Shown: positions 1 to 8,874, numbered from the stretch's first letter. The stretch: 64,000 nucleotides of DNA from an uncultured Pontibacter sp. (GCF_947495565.1 NZ_CANLZM010000001.1:62001-126000), one strand, 5' to 3'. Notes: generated from the sequence alone by a model not told the origin. Made by a program: numbers and translations.

Positions 1-593
1 ATGCGCTGCCCGATTGTCATCATATAAATCACGCCCACCACAAAAATTATAAAGCCTATGCCCGATATTTCAAAAACCCCGATGGGAGGGAGGCCAGTTT
101 TAGCGATATAGCCACTCACAGCCACGTTAGTTGAGGTGCCGATAAGGGTGCAGGTGCCCCCAAGTATGGCCGCGAAAGCCAATGGCATCAGGAGCTTAGA
201 GGCGCTCGTGTTAATACGCCGCGAGAGGCCTACCAGCGGCGTGACAAACATTGCCGTAACGGTGGTATTGTTCATAAACGCGGACACAAAACCTGTAACC
301 ACCATTACCGTGAACAGCATGAGGTTTGTGCTCTTGTGCGCCAGCCGTACCAGCCTGACCACGGCAAAATCCAGGATACCGGTTTCTTGGAGGGCGGCGC
401 TAAGTATAAAAATAGAGGCTATAATAATGATGAAGTCGCTGCTGAAGCCGGCAAAAGCCTCTTCGGCGGATATAATGCGCGTGCTTGCCAGAACGATGAG
501 CATCAGCAGCGTAACAATCTCGATCGAAAGCTTTTCTGTAGCAAACAGCACCACTGCAATTACCAGCAGTGTCAGCACAATGGCTATTTCCAT
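1..593 (-). CDS. SLC13/DASS family anion permease, N-terminal part (clipped by window edge)
   Basis: Reading the minus strand from ATG 593 to the window edge gives about 197 hydrophobic residues and no stop. Residues MEIAIVLTLLVIAVV start a first membrane segment. Further in are the family signatures FMNNTTVTAMFVTPLV and GGTCTLIGTSTNVAVSGY, matching the hairpin and the Na+/substrate-binding GTSTN loop of SLC13/DASS (divalent anion:Na+ symporter) permeases. These are inner-membrane carriers for sulfate, dicarboxylates or similar anions. The rest of the gene, probably including TrkA-C/RCK domains in the middle of such proteins, lies outside the window, so the substrate cannot be judged. Confidence 0.85.
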   Translation of the reverse strand, partial: MEIAIVLTLLVIAVVLFATEKLSIEIVTLLMLIVLASTRIISAEEAFAGFSSDFIIIIASIFILSAALQETGILDFAVVRLVRLAHKSTNLMLFTVMVVTGFVSAFMNNTTVTAMFVTPLVGLSRRINTSASKLLMPLAFAAILGGTCTLIGTSTNVAVSGYIAKTGLPPIGVFEISGIGFIIFVVGVIYMMTIGQR

Positions 594-772
594 AAAGTTC
601 AGTTGATGTGCTTATACTCCAGGTGTTAAAGTATAGCCCCGGTTTTTACGTGCAATTGCTGCCGCGGTTGCTGCTGTTGCTGTGTTAGATTTGAGTTGTG
701 AGTTTGATGAAAGAATTGCACTGGATTTTAGCTCGTAGCATGCTTTCTGGTGGAGGTTGTTCTCATTTGTAA

Positions 773-836
773 ATTTATACTTTTATAGCTGCTGCTTGTT
801 TACGTAAGGAGATTTATACCTTTATAGCTGCTGCTT
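773..836. repeat. Direct repeat, 25-bp units
   Basis: Two copies of ATTTATACyTTTATAGCTGCTGCTT at 773-797 and 812-836 differ at one base (C or T), with a period of 39 bp. The first copy contains TATACTT, the heptamer over-represented across the window. No gene is associated. Confidence 0.7.
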
Positions 837-900
837 CTGGCAACTTGAGCCAGGCTATAATTTCTAGCAGCTGTTCATTCTCTGCTTTACCAGCTGCTCG

Positions 901-1239
901 TTTCATTTCTGGCTTTGGCTCCCTCTAGACGGGGGTAGGGGCCCTCTTTAAGGTAGGCCTCGTCCTGGGGGTAGGGGCCCTCGATAAGGGCATCGCGCCT
1001 TCTACATTTCCGTTGCTCCTGCGTCGCAATTTCGCTGAAGCGAAACTGGAAATCTAGAAGGCGCTCAACTCAAGGACTGGGATCAGTTTTCGATAGCCCT
1101 CGCTGATGAAACTTGAACCAAACTCCCTCCCCTGTTCTTAGGGGAGGGCCGGGGCGGGGTAAAATTCACCGCCTTAGAGTAGTGAGAACGAGAGTTCGAA
1201 ACTAGCGAGCGTAGCTCTGAGGGGTTAGGGGTGGTTGGA
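901..1239. repeat. Dispersed modular intergenic repeat, copy 1
   Basis: Two modules match copy 2 at 24169-24421. Module A (901-949) begins TTTCATTTCT and contains GGGGGTAGGGGCCCTC, which occurs a second time in direct orientation at 967-982. Module B (1169-1239, 71 bp) is identical to 24351-24421 apart from one G/C difference. Between the modules lies unrelated DNA, including a palindrome at 1125-1148 with 9-bp arms CCCTCCCCT/AGGGGAGGG. Such conservation in non-coding DNA suggests a mobile or gene-converted element of REP/MITE type; no transposase is visible. Confidence 0.75.
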
Positions 1240-1505
1240 TAATACAGCTGAAGGAGCTTTTCCAAAGTCCCTCTTCAAAGGGGGCAGGGGGATGAAATCA
1301 TTCACTAGCAATTCCCCTCTCGGGAGGGGCAGGAGTGGGTTTATACCAGCAGGGACAGGTCACGAACTGCCCGCGTTACCAACGCTAAGGGTTTTATAAT
1401 TTAGCCAAAGTAACAACAGTACCTTCTTCATACCCAAGGACAGGCAGAAGCAGTTAGACCCGGTACTGAAGTATCAGATCTATAGGTGCAAATCCGCTCA
1501 AGTTT

Positions 1506-2711
1506 CTAAAAGCAGGCCTGATTCCCAGTCGCTTCGTCTATAGAGCGAAGTATAACGGCACAGGCTTCTCGAATTTCTGCTTCGGTGATAACCAGCGGCG
1601 GCGCAATGCGCATGGAGTTGTCGCAGAACAGGAACCAGTCCGTTAGCACCCCGTTGATTATAGCGCGATCTATCACGGCTTTCAGCACCTCGAAGTTCTC
1701 GAACTCAGCGGCCATCATCAAACCACAGTTGCGGATCTCTTTGATGCGCGGGTGCACCAGCAGTTCTTTGAATAAATCGGCTTTACGTTTTACGTCGTCG
1801 AGCAGGTGCTCCTCCTGTATTATTTGCAGGGTAGCCAGCGAGGCGGCGCAGCTTACCGGGTGACCGCCAAAGGTGGTGCAGTGGCCAAGTATAGGATCTG
1901 TTTTAAAGGCTGCCATGATTTCCTGCGGTGCGATAAAGGCCCCGATCGGCATGCCGCCGCCCATCCCTTTGGCGCAGAGCAAAATATCGGGCTCAATGCC
2001 GAACTGCTCGAATGCCCAGAAGGTGCCGGTGCGGCCAAAGCCACACTGTATCTCGTCCAGTATCAGTAAAGCGCCTACTTCGGTACAGCGCTGGCGCAGG
2101 TGCTGCAGGTAATTATCCGTAGCCACGCGCACGCCGGCCTCGCCCTGAACGGTTTCAATGATTACGGCGGCGGTGCGGGTAGTAATGTTTTGCAGGTCGG
2201 GGAGGTGGTTGTACTGGATATGACGCACATCAGGCAGCAGCGGCCGGAACGCGTTTTTAAAACCCTCGCTCCCGTTTACCGACAAAGCGCCCTGCGTGGA
2301 GCCATGATAGGCATTACGGCACGACACAAACTCAGTGCGGCCGGTGTAGCGCTTGGCAAGTTTCATGGCACCTTCCACGGCCTCCGTACCAGAGTTCAGG
2401 AAGTATACATTGTTAAGCCGAGCCGGGAGGGTGCTGGTAATAGCCTGCGCCAGCTGCGCCTGCGGAGCCTGCACAAACTCGCCGTACACCATCAGGTGCA
2501 TGTACTTGTCCAGTTGGTCGTGTATGGCTTTTAGTACGCGCGGGTGCCGGTGGCCTACATTACTCACACCAATACCCGAAATCAGGTCGAGGTAGCGCTC
2601 GCCCTGGGTACCATACATGTATACTCCCTCCGCCTTCTCCACTTCAATCATCAGCGGAAAATCTGACGTCTGTGCCACGTTCTGCAGAAACAATTGCCTC
2701 ATCGAAATCAT
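1506..2711 (-). CDS. Class III PLP aminotransferase (acetylornithine/ornithine-type)
   Basis: 401 residues, a full-length fold-type I aminotransferase of class III. Visible landmarks are SGTEA at 107-111 (PLP phosphate contact), YHGST near 135, DEIQCGFGRTG at 219-229 with the Asp that binds the pyridine nitrogen, and CAKGMGGGMPIGA with the Schiff-base Lys near 248. The family transfers an omega-amino group from acetylornithine, ornithine, lysine or GABA to 2-oxoglutarate. No arginine or lysine genes are adjacent, so the substrate stays open. A TAccTTTG promoter element ends 4 nt before the ATG, so the mRNA may be leaderless. Met4 is a second possible start. Confidence 0.9.
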   Translation of the reverse strand: MISMRQLFLQNVAQTSDFPLMIEVEKAEGVYMYGTQGERYLDLISGIGVSNVGHRHPRVLKAIHDQLDKYMHLMVYGEFVQAPQAQLAQAITSTLPARLNNVYFLNSGTEAVEGAMKLAKRYTGRTEFVSCRNAYHGSTQGALSVNGSEGFKNAFRPLLPDVRHIQYNHLPDLQNITTRTAAVIIETVQGEAGVRVATDNYLQHLRQRCTEVGALLILDEIQCGFGRTGTFWAFEQFGIEPDILLCAKGMGGGMPIGAFIAPQEIMAAFKTDPILGHCTTFGGHPVSCAASLATLQIIQEEHLLDDVKRKADLFKELLVHPRIKEIRNCGLMMAAEFENFEVLKAVIDRAIINGVLTDWFLFCDNSMRIAPPLVITEAEIREACAVILRSIDEATGNQACF

Positions 2712-2715
2712 GGTG

Positions 2716-2723
2716 CAAAGGTA
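2716..2723 (-). promoter_or_regulatory. TAnnTTTG -7 element, leaderless-type, of the aminotransferase
   Basis: On the minus strand TACCTTTG is followed by CACC and then the ATG at 2711. It matches the Bacteroidota primary-sigma -7 consensus TAnnTTTG. The start codon falls where transcription should begin. I see no clear -33 TTG. Confidence 0.5.
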
Positions 2724-2912
2724 CGCAAATAAGTGCAGAAGAACTGAAGGATGGGAAATGCAGGAAATTTATTGCACTATAATTATATAGTGCATTTAAA
2801 TTGTTTTATACCTTTCTTCTAACAACTTTCATGACTAGATTTAGTAATTATACCTTCAGGAAGAACTGAAGCTTATGTGTTAAATGCATTCATTGGCTGA
2901 TTAGACTCTTAG

Positions 2913-4469
2913 ATGAACGAGGCAAATTATATTTTACAAGACTCCTCTGAGCTGCTGTCGGATAACCAGGATTTGTACAGATTGCTCGTACAGGGGGTGA
3001 ACGATTACGCTATTTTCCTGTTAAACGCCACTGGCCATATACAAACCTGGAATGCCGGCGCGGAGAAGATAAAAGGGTATAAGGCAGAGGAGATCATTGG
3101 CAAGCACTTTTCCACATTCTACCCCGAGGAGGCCAAGCGAATAAAGCATCCGGAAATGGAGCTGCGGTATGCAGCGGAACATGGCTGCTTCGAGGAAGAG
3201 GGCTGGCGCGTGAAGAAGGACGGCTCCATGTTCTGGGCCAATGTGGTGATCACAGCCATCCGCAGCAACAAGAGCGGGGAACTAATCGGCTTCTCCAAGA
3301 TAACCCGCGACCTTACGGAAAAGAAGTTGCTGGAAGATAAGCTGTCCGTAACGCTGGAGGAACTCAGGGATAGCGAGGAGCGGGCCAGGCTGCTGACAGA
3401 AGGTATAAGGGACTATGCCATTTTTATGCTTACGCCGGAGGGTAATGTAGCTTCTTGGAACCACGGTGCGGAGAAGATAAAAGGCTATACCGCCAAAGAG
3501 ATTATCGGCAAGCATTTCTCTGTTTTTTACCCAGAGGAGGCTGTTCAGAGAAATTATACAGCCTATGAGCTGAGTAGAGCGCTGCAAGACGGCCGTTTTG
3601 AGGATGAGGGTTGGCGCGTGAAGAAGGACGGCTCTACGTTCTGGGCCAATGTGGTGATCACGGCTGTGTATAATAAAGATGAAAAGCTCATAGGCTTCTC
3701 CAAAGTTACCAGAGATATGTCGGAGAGGAGAAGGAATGAGGAGCTGATGAGCAAGAACAAGGCCCTCCACAAGATAAACACCGACCTTGACAACTTCGTT
3801 TACACTGCCTCCCACGACCTGAAAGCGCCTATTGCCAACCTGGAGGGCCTGCTGGCTTTGCTTAAAGCCGACCTGGGCCCCGCTATGGAGGAGCATGAAG
3901 AGGTTGTCAGCAGAATAGATAATTCAGTTCAAAGGCTGAATAGGATTATACTCGACCTGACGGATATCTCAAGGGTGCGCTACGAGGAAAACCTGGTAGA
4001 AAAGGTGCAGCTAAAAGAATTGGTGGCAGAGGTAGAGGCTAGCCTGGAGAACCTGATCTATTCCAGCCAGGCGGTGGTAGAGAAAGACTTTTCCGGTTTC
4101 AGCCACTTGAGTTACTCCAGAAAGAACCTCCGAAGCATCCTTTTTAATCTCCTCTCCAATGCCATCAAATACGCCTCTCCGGAGCGGCGGCCTGTGATCA
4201 AAATCAAAACCGAGAAACAGGAGGAGGGATATGTGCTGTCGATATCAGATAACGGACTGGGCATTGACTCAAACCACCAGCAGAAGATCTTTTCCATGTT
4301 CAGGCGTATGCACACGCATGTGGAGGGTACCGGTGTGGGGCTATACCTGGTAAAGCGCATTCTGGAGAATTCTGAAGATAGGATCGAGGTGGAGAGTGAG
4401 GTGGGGAAAGGGTCAACCTTCAAACTATTCATCCACCAGGACCACATAGTAAAGCCAAGCGGAAGCTAG
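2913..4469 (+). CDS. PAS-PAS sensor histidine kinase
   Basis: 518 residues, with no membrane segment, so cytosolic. Two PAS domains (about 22-135 and 158-270) are nearly the same sequence: both carry AEKIKGY, EIIGKHFS, FYPEEA and GWRVKKDGS.FWANVVITA. Then follow a coiled linker, a HisKA dimerisation helix with SHDLKAPIANLEGL (His301), an N box LLSNAIKY near 413, and ATP-lid motifs SDNGLGID and GTGVGLYLVKRI. No receiver domain or regulator gene is adjacent, so it is an orphan kinase passing a signal to an unlinked partner. Its stop is almost back to back with the stop of the convergent SDR gene (4471). Confidence 0.92.
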   Translation: MNEANYILQDSSELLSDNQDLYRLLVQGVNDYAIFLLNATGHIQTWNAGAEKIKGYKAEEIIGKHFSTFYPEEAKRIKHPEMELRYAAEHGCFEEEGWRVKKDGSMFWANVVITAIRSNKSGELIGFSKITRDLTEKKLLEDKLSVTLEELRDSEERARLLTEGIRDYAIFMLTPEGNVASWNHGAEKIKGYTAKEIIGKHFSVFYPEEAVQRNYTAYELSRALQDGRFEDEGWRVKKDGSTFWANVVITAVYNKDEKLIGFSKVTRDMSERRRNEELMSKNKALHKINTDLDNFVYTASHDLKAPIANLEGLLALLKADLGPAMEEHEEVVSRIDNSVQRLNRIILDLTDISRVRYEENLVEKVQLKELVAEVEASLENLIYSSQAVVEKDFSGFSHLSYSRKNLRSILFNLLSNAIKYASPERRPVIKIKTEKQEEGYVLSISDNGLGIDSNHQQKIFSMFRRMHTHVEGTGVGLYLVKRILENSEDRIEVESEVGKGSTFKLFIHQDHIVKPSGS

Positions 4470-4470
4470 A

Positions 4471-5280
4471 TTAGCGTACCATCGAGCTCATCCCGCCATC
4501 CACAATCATAGTATGGCCTGTTACAAAGCCGGCGGCATCGGAGCAGAGCCACAGGATGGCAGCCGCCGCCTCTGCAGGCTCTCCAAGCCGCTTTTGCGGA
4601 ATGTAGGAGAAGTAAGCTTGTTTAACCTGCTCCAGTTTCCCGGCATCATTACCGGCCTGTGATTTGAATGCTTGTTGTAGCATGGGCGTATCATGCGCGC
4701 CCGGGGCAAGCACATTTACGCGGATGCCGGAGGTAGCCAGTTCCTGTGCCGCAGATTTGCTCAGGGCAATCACGCCTGCCTTGGCTGCCGAGTACAAAGA
4801 TCCCATCGGGGCACCGCCCAATCCGTTTACACTGGATACGTTCACGATGGCGCCAGCGGGAGAGGCCTTGTCCAACATTATCCTGATTTCCTGCTGCATA
4901 CAAAGCCATACGCCTTTCAAGTTAGCGGCCATAGCCAGATCAAATTCCTTTATCTCGAACTCATGAAGCGGTGCACCAATGCCTTGTGTGTCGGCAGCAT
5001 TGTTTACAGCAAAGTGCAGGGTGCCGTATACCTGCCGGATTTCCTGGAACAGGTCAAGTATACTTTCGGGCTGGCTATTGTCTGTCTGGATGTAATGTGC
5101 GGGATGCGCAGTGGGGGAGATAGTTCTCAGGGCCTGCTCTGCTCTTTGGGTGTCTCTGCCAGTGAATACTACCTTGGCGCCAGCCTGGGCAAACTGCTGC
5201 ACCGTGGCTAGCCCGATACCCGAGGTGCCACCGGTTACCAGTACTACCTTGTCCTGGAAATTATACTTTACCTGATCCAT
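4471..5280 (-). CDS. SDR family NAD(P)-dependent oxidoreductase
   Basis: 269 residues, a classical short-chain dehydrogenase/reductase. The N-terminal Rossmann glycine motif TGGTSGIG is at 16-23, NNAAD at 93-97, the catalytic Ser is within VNVSS near 149, and YSAAK supplies Tyr163 and Lys167. The C-terminal DGGMSSM is typical. Substrate is unknown. The gene stands alone, converging on the PAS kinase with a gap of one base between stop codons. The upstream DNA is a decayed gene. Confidence 0.88.
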   Translation of the reverse strand: MDQVKYNFQDKVVLVTGGTSGIGLATVQQFAQAGAKVVFTGRDTQRAEQALRTISPTAHPAHYIQTDNSQPESILDLFQEIRQVYGTLHFAVNNAADTQGIGAPLHEFEIKEFDLAMAANLKGVWLCMQQEIRIMLDKASPAGAIVNVSSVNGLGGAPMGSLYSAAKAGVIALSKSAAQELATSGIRVNVLAPGAHDTPMLQQAFKSQAGNDAGKLEQVKQAYFSYIPQKRLGEPAEAAAAILWLCSDAAGFVTGHTMIVDGGMSSMVR

Positions 5281-5300
5281 CGCTGCAGATTTTAGAAGTA

Positions 5301-5590
5301 CTACCTGCTGTAACTGTCATACCACATAGCCAGCTTTACCAGCTGCTCGGGGCTTTCCTCCAGCCAGGCAGGCATACTTTCAGCACCTTTGCTCTGGCTC
5401 ACCTAGTAGCTCATGGCCTTTAGGTTATCCGCTAGTGCCATGTTATAAAGGAGTTTACGTAGTAACTCCACCAGAAGCTATGCTTGGGCTCTTTCAAATT
5501 ACTTAAATCGCTGATAAGCGAGCGCATGCTCTTGGAAAAACCTATTCTGCTGCCTGTCCGTTGTACCTGTCTGTCACGGAGGCTGCCTGC
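5301..5590 (-). pseudogene. Decayed protein-coding remnant, family not recognised
   Basis: On the minus strand the frame ending at 5301 reads MALADNLKAMSY, stop (5403-5405), VSQSKGAESMPAWLEESPEQ and so on to YDSYSR, stop. Just upstream another frame gives SKSMRSLISDLSNLKEPKHS then FWWSYYVNSF. The composition (Trp-rich, amphipathic, natural codon use) looks like protein broken by at least one frameshift and one nonsense mutation. I cannot name the parent family. It could be chance, since both fragments are short. The rest of the gap to 5724 shows nothing further. Confidence 0.35.
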
Positions 5591-5724
5591 AAGAGCGAGA
5601 TCATTATTTCGGCGGCGGTAAACGCAACTTCCTCGCCTTTTTATACTTGCCGCAGCGCTGTGTAAAGTATAAACTGATGCCTCATACTCATCTCCCCCTA
5701 AAGATTTCTGCTAACATAACATTA

Positions 5725-6465
5725 TCAAGCTGGCAGCAGATCGCAGAACCAGAAGGCGGTGTCGTAGGTTGGTTTATCTTGCTTGCTGAAGCAGTTGTCG
5801 TCCTGGTTGGCAGGCGGGCCGTAAGTTTTTCGTACTTTCTCGCCGAGCTTATACTTTACAGGCTCTTTAAAAATAGGCCCGTCAAAAACGAATGTATGGA
5901 ACTCGCCGTTCTCGCCCGCAGGGTCTACGTTATCAGGCAACTCATTCAGGAAAGAAGCATCCAGCTGGCGACCCACATAAGAGGCATCGAGCAACCGCTC
6001 GTTTACGCTCACCACCACCGCTTTAAACCCTAAGCTGATAAATTCGTGCACCAGCTCTGCCGTAGATCGGCCCCATAACGGGAACACGGCTTTCATATTT
6101 ACCTGCTCTAGTTGCCGCTCACGGTAAGCCCGCAAGTCCTGCAGGTTAATGTCCCCGAAAATGGCGTATTGTATACCCTGCTCTTGCAAGGGACGCATGG
6201 TTTGCTCCATCAGCTGGTTATAGGCGCTCATGCTGGCCTGCTCAGGCAAGTATATTTTTTGTAGCGGCAAGCCTGTACTTTGCGCCTGCTGGTTGAGCAA
6301 CTCCTCGCGCACGCCGTGCATGCTTACGCGCTGTGTGGCCCCGCTCAAAGTGGTCAGCAGCTTCTCTACCCTGTACTCTTTTTGCTGCAGCACATGGTAC
6401 AGGCACAGGGCGGAGTCTTTGCCGCCGCTCCAGTTAAAAATGCTTTTCTTTTCCAATATATACAA
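5725..6465 (-). CDS. Diphthine--ammonia ligase-like ATP pyrophosphatase (Dph6/DUF71)
   Basis: 246 residues of the adenine-nucleotide alpha hydrolase (PP-loop) fold. NWSGGKDSALCLYH at about 11-24 is the ATP-pyrophosphate loop and GENGEFHTFVFD near 189 is the Dph6 signature. In eukaryotes Dph6 amidates diphthine on EF2. Bacteria lack diphthamide, so the bacterial members must amidate or thiolate something else, and the true substrate is unknown. The frame opens with TTG at 6465, since no ATG lies before SGGKDS; another TTG three codons on (Leu4) is possible. Confidence 0.85.
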   Translation of the reverse strand: MYILEKKSIFNWSGGKDSALCLYHVLQQKEYRVEKLLTTLSGATQRVSMHGVREELLNQQAQSTGLPLQKIYLPEQASMSAYNQLMEQTMRPLQEQGIQYAIFGDINLQDLRAYRERQLEQVNMKAVFPLWGRSTAELVHEFISLGFKAVVVSVNERLLDASYVGRQLDASFLNELPDNVDPAGENGEFHTFVFDGPIFKEPVKYKLGEKVRKTYGPPANQDDNCFSKQDKPTYDTAFWFCDLLPA

Positions 6466-6677
6466 CTACTTGTCTCAGGGCTGAAGGTAAGGCAACAGGG
6501 GCACATCTGGAAGCATTGGCTAAATTCGTTTTGCCGATGAAGCATAATTTAAGTGAGGAGCGTTCTTTGGAAATCGACTGGCAATTACAATTGCTATCAT
6601 TTCTGCCGGATAGCTCGTACAACAGAGGGAGCTAGAGGATACGGAACTGATGTATCACCATAAAGAAAAGAGAAAAT

Positions 6678-6869
6678 ATGCCACAAGGAGATAAGTCCGC
6701 TTACACGGATAAGCAGAAACGCAAAGCTGAACATATCGAGGAAGGGTACGAAAAACGCGGCGTGAGCCATAAAGAGGCTGAGAAACGTGCCTGGGCTACC
6801 GTGAATAAACAAGACGGCGGCGGAAACAAAAGCGGCTCAGGCAGAAAGAACCATCCCGGCGATAAGTAA
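6678..6869 (+). CDS. Small conserved basic protein (annotated elsewhere as plasmid stabilisation protein)
   Basis: 63 residues, very hydrophilic: starts MPQGDKSAYTDKQKRKAEHI, followed by EEGYEKRGVSHKEAEKRAWA and a GGGNKSGSGR tail. I recognise this as a small family found widely in Proteobacteria and Bacteroidota, often labelled plasmid stabilisation protein without experimental support. The charged, glycine-rich tail suggests a disordered, possibly nucleic-acid- or stress-related protein. The start is preceded by purine-rich AAAGAAAAGAGAAAAT, and a strong hairpin follows 22 bp after the stop. Confidence 0.8.
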   Translation: MPQGDKSAYTDKQKRKAEHIEEGYEKRGVSHKEAEKRAWATVNKQDGGGNKSGSGRKNHPGDK

Positions 6870-6890
6870 ACCGGCAAGCATAGTATAAAA

Positions 6891-6921
6891 AGAGGGCCAG
6901 GAAGTATAAACCTGGCCCTCT
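6891..6921. terminator. Bidirectional hairpin terminator with AAGTATAAA loop
   Basis: Perfect 11-bp stem AGAGGGCCAGG/CCTGGCCCTCT (6891-6901 and 6911-6921) around the loop AAGTATAAA, with A/T-rich flanks on both sides. It separates the convergent small basic protein and the MBL hydrolase. The loop is the heptamer that is over-represented across the window. Confidence 0.8.
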
Positions 6922-6927
6922 TTCTGT

Positions 6928-8028
6928 TTACGGGTAGTTATTGGTATGTTCTGTCGGGTCGTCGTAATCAGGGTCTACGGCACGCGGTGGTGTTTGCCTA
7001 AGCGGCCGGTTATGCGAGTAAGGCCGCTGAATGGAATAACGGCGGGATCTTTTGCTATCGCCATCATCCTGTCTGTTGTTGCCTCGCCTGTTTAAAACAG
7101 CCCAGGCCAAACCTGCCACGGCTACTGCGCCAGCTACGGCCAGTACTGTCGGCACCGGGTTGACTACGGGCGGCGGCACTGATATTACGCCATTCTCATC
7201 CACCACTGCCGGCTCGTGCACGTACCGGCCATGCTTGGGCACAGCCACTAGCCAAAAATCATGCACCAGGCGCTCCAGCTGTTGGCGCAACTCTTTGCCT
7301 TGCATCGGCATACCGTGGCCTGCGGCTGCAATTTCCGGATTTAAATCATGTAGAGTTTCCACGGAATGGTGGGCAGAGCCCCAGTCCGGCGTAAAGTAGG
7401 AGGGCGGCCCGTGTACTTCGCGCTTTTCTGTCATCACGGCAATGGCCGATTCTCCGTGCCGGGTTACAAAGGCGTCTCCCACAATCAGCACACGGTCCTC
7501 TTCCCTGAAAAGCGAAATGTGGCCCGGCGTGTGGCCCGGCGTGTGCACCCACTGCCAACCTTCCAGGCCCGGAACACTGCCATCGGTTGGGAGAAGCTCT
7601 ACACGGTTTTTAATGTTGATTGGCTTCTTGGGGTATGCAAACGATAAATAAGCCATGGCGCCCCCGCCTACGCTTGGGTCTGGCGGCGGATAACTGGATT
7701 GGCCTGTCAGGTAGGGCAACTCCATAGGATGAGCATACACAGGTACGTCCCACTCTTCAGCCAGCTCTTTTACTGCGCCAGTATGGTCAAAATGACCGTG
7801 CGTGAGCACAATAGCGCTTGGCTTACTGTCTGGGCCGAAAATTTCTGCAGCGACCTCTTTTATTTTGCCAGCCGAACCCGGTATGCCCGTGTCAACCAGT
7901 ACCCAGGAGCCGTCAGGGTTGGCTGCAAAGTATAGATTTACAAATACGGTTTTAAGCCCCCATACCCGCGGGGCAGCAGGAAAGGATTGTCTTTTTCCGA
8001 TTTTGATGCTCTCTGATGATGCCTCCAT
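6928..8028 (-). CDS. MBL-fold metallo-hydrolase with C-terminal membrane anchor
   Basis: 366 residues. The metallo-beta-lactamase metal site is intact: THGHFDH at 76-82, a third-metal histidine in HTPGHTPGHIS (170), GDAF with Asp185, and AAGHGM with His238. These enzymes are di-metal hydrolases of very varied substrates (lactones, glyoxalase-II thioesters, phosphodiesters). After the catalytic domain comes a proline-rich stretch and one hydrophobic helix (about 292-312, VPTVLAVAGAVAVAGLAWAV) followed by a basic, disordered tail. This would tether the catalytic domain to the membrane. No signal peptide is visible at the N-terminus, so the orientation is uncertain. Confidence 0.88.
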   Translation of the reverse strand: MEASSESIKIGKRQSFPAAPRVWGLKTVFVNLYFAANPDGSWVLVDTGIPGSAGKIKEVAAEIFGPDSKPSAIVLTHGHFDHTGAVKELAEEWDVPVYAHPMELPYLTGQSSYPPPDPSVGGGAMAYLSFAYPKKPINIKNRVELLPTDGSVPGLEGWQWVHTPGHTPGHISLFREEDRVLIVGDAFVTRHGESAIAVMTEKREVHGPPSYFTPDWGSAHHSVETLHDLNPEIAAAGHGMPMQGKELRQQLERLVHDFWLVAVPKHGRYVHEPAVVDENGVISVPPPVVNPVPTVLAVAGAVAVAGLAWAVLNRRGNNRQDDGDSKRSRRYSIQRPYSHNRPLRQTPPRAVDPDYDDPTEHTNNYP

Positions 8029-8258
8029 AAGTTTGCTTCTTTATTATTTTAGAACCTGAACCTGTACTTACGCAACAACCGCCTGTTAAGCTGCCAAAAC
8101 TGGTGATGCTGATTTGTTTTGCCTAACATTATGGCGAATGGCGTGTTTGTAGCTTGATAGGCATACTTTTTGTGCTTAACAATTTGCCTTCCGGATTTTA
8201 AAGGCAGCTATTTCCTGTTTTACAGGAATTTTTTAACTTACAGGAAAGTTTACATAAT

Positions 8259-8519
8259 ATGGTTAATTTATTCGTACCCCCAAGCTATATGGCAGTCTAT
8301 GCTAAGTGTGTAGATGCGACCATGCCCGCCTTCGACCCGGAGGAGTGGATTGAGGAAGGGAAGGTGTACCCGGTTAAGCATTTCACGGAGCCTCTGAACC
8401 AGGGCGAAGGTTTTGCTGTAACGATTATGGATGAGGATGGCATCGAGATCCATCCGTCGTCCTCACACTGGAGCTTCGCTTCCACACGCTTCGAGCTGTA
8501 TACACTTCACCTGAACTAG
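8259..8519 (+). CDS. Small hypothetical protein
   Basis: 86 residues beginning MVNLFVPPSYMAVYAKCVDA, acidic and aromatic, with no signal peptide or membrane segment and no family I recognise. The wording of residues 25-60 (WIEEGKVYPVKHF, then EGFAVTIMDEDGIEIHPS) resembles a small beta-barrel-like unit seen in phage and Bacteroidota hypotheticals, but this is only an impression. The ATG follows CAGGAAAG. A compact terminator follows the stop. Confidence 0.65.
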   Translation: MVNLFVPPSYMAVYAKCVDATMPAFDPEEWIEEGKVYPVKHFTEPLNQGEGFAVTIMDEDGIEIHPSSSHWSFASTRFELYTLHLN

Positions 8520-8550
8520 ACCAAAATCAGGAAATTTACGTTAAACTATA

Positions 8551-8576
8551 AAGGCTGCCTCGCGCAGCCTTTTTTA
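8551..8576 (+). terminator. Rho-independent terminator
   Basis: 8-bp stem AAGGCTGC/GCAGCCTT (8551-8558, 8564-8571) followed directly by a T run, 31 bp after the stop of the small hypothetical gene. Confidence 0.75.
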
Positions 8577-8613
8577 TAACTTAATTGTTGGATAGTGTAG
8601 CAGAAATTTACCC

Positions 8614-8874
8614 ATGAGTGCCGAAGAATTTAACGAGTTGCCGCCGCACCTGCAGGCAACGCTGGCCTTAGACCAGGGCCACTACCTGCACCACCGCATA
8701 AAAGGCTGGTGCAAAATAGACCTGTACTGGCTCCACGATTTTTATGTAGAGCTGTGGTTCTTGTATGATCTTAAAAGCATTGGCCTTGTGCGTGCCCTCA
8801 CCAGCAACCGCCAGTTAGAACCTTACCTCGAAACCATCAAACTAAAACTGAAGACTCAGAAGAAGGATAACTGA
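8614..8874 (+). CDS. Small conserved hypothetical protein
   Basis: 86 residues starting MSAEEFNELPPHLQATLALD, then a Trp/Tyr-rich centre (WCKIDLYWLHDFYVELWF) and a C-terminus rich in Lys. No signal peptide. I believe similar proteins occur in related Cytophagales, but I do not know a function. It sits between two hairpins and has no clear operon partner. Confidence 0.7.
   Translation: MSAEEFNELPPHLQATLALDQGHYLHHRIKGWCKIDLYWLHDFYVELWFLYDLKSIGLVRALTSNRQLEPYLETIKLKLKTQKKDN

Larger units (their letters stand above)
594..1505. other. Gene-free, repeat-rich intergenic region
   Basis: No convincing coding frame lies between the SLC13 start and the aminotransferase stop. The stretch holds a 25-bp direct repeat near 773-836, a modular dispersed repeat (901-1239) that recurs at 24169-24421, and three GC-rich palindromes with CCCCTCC/GGAGGGG arms (1125-1148, 1269-1283, 1314-1329). 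A short open frame at 1083-1265 on the minus strand is only a translation of the repeat. From about 1345 to 1505 I see nothing. Confidence 0.7.

Noticed and set aside
1083..1265. 60-codon minus-strand frame in the repeat region
   Set aside because: A translation of the dispersed repeat and its palindromes, not a gene.
6537..6635. 32-codon frame starting MKHNLSEERS
   Set aside because: Looks protein-like but too short, with no homologue I recognise and no ribosome-binding or conservation evidence.
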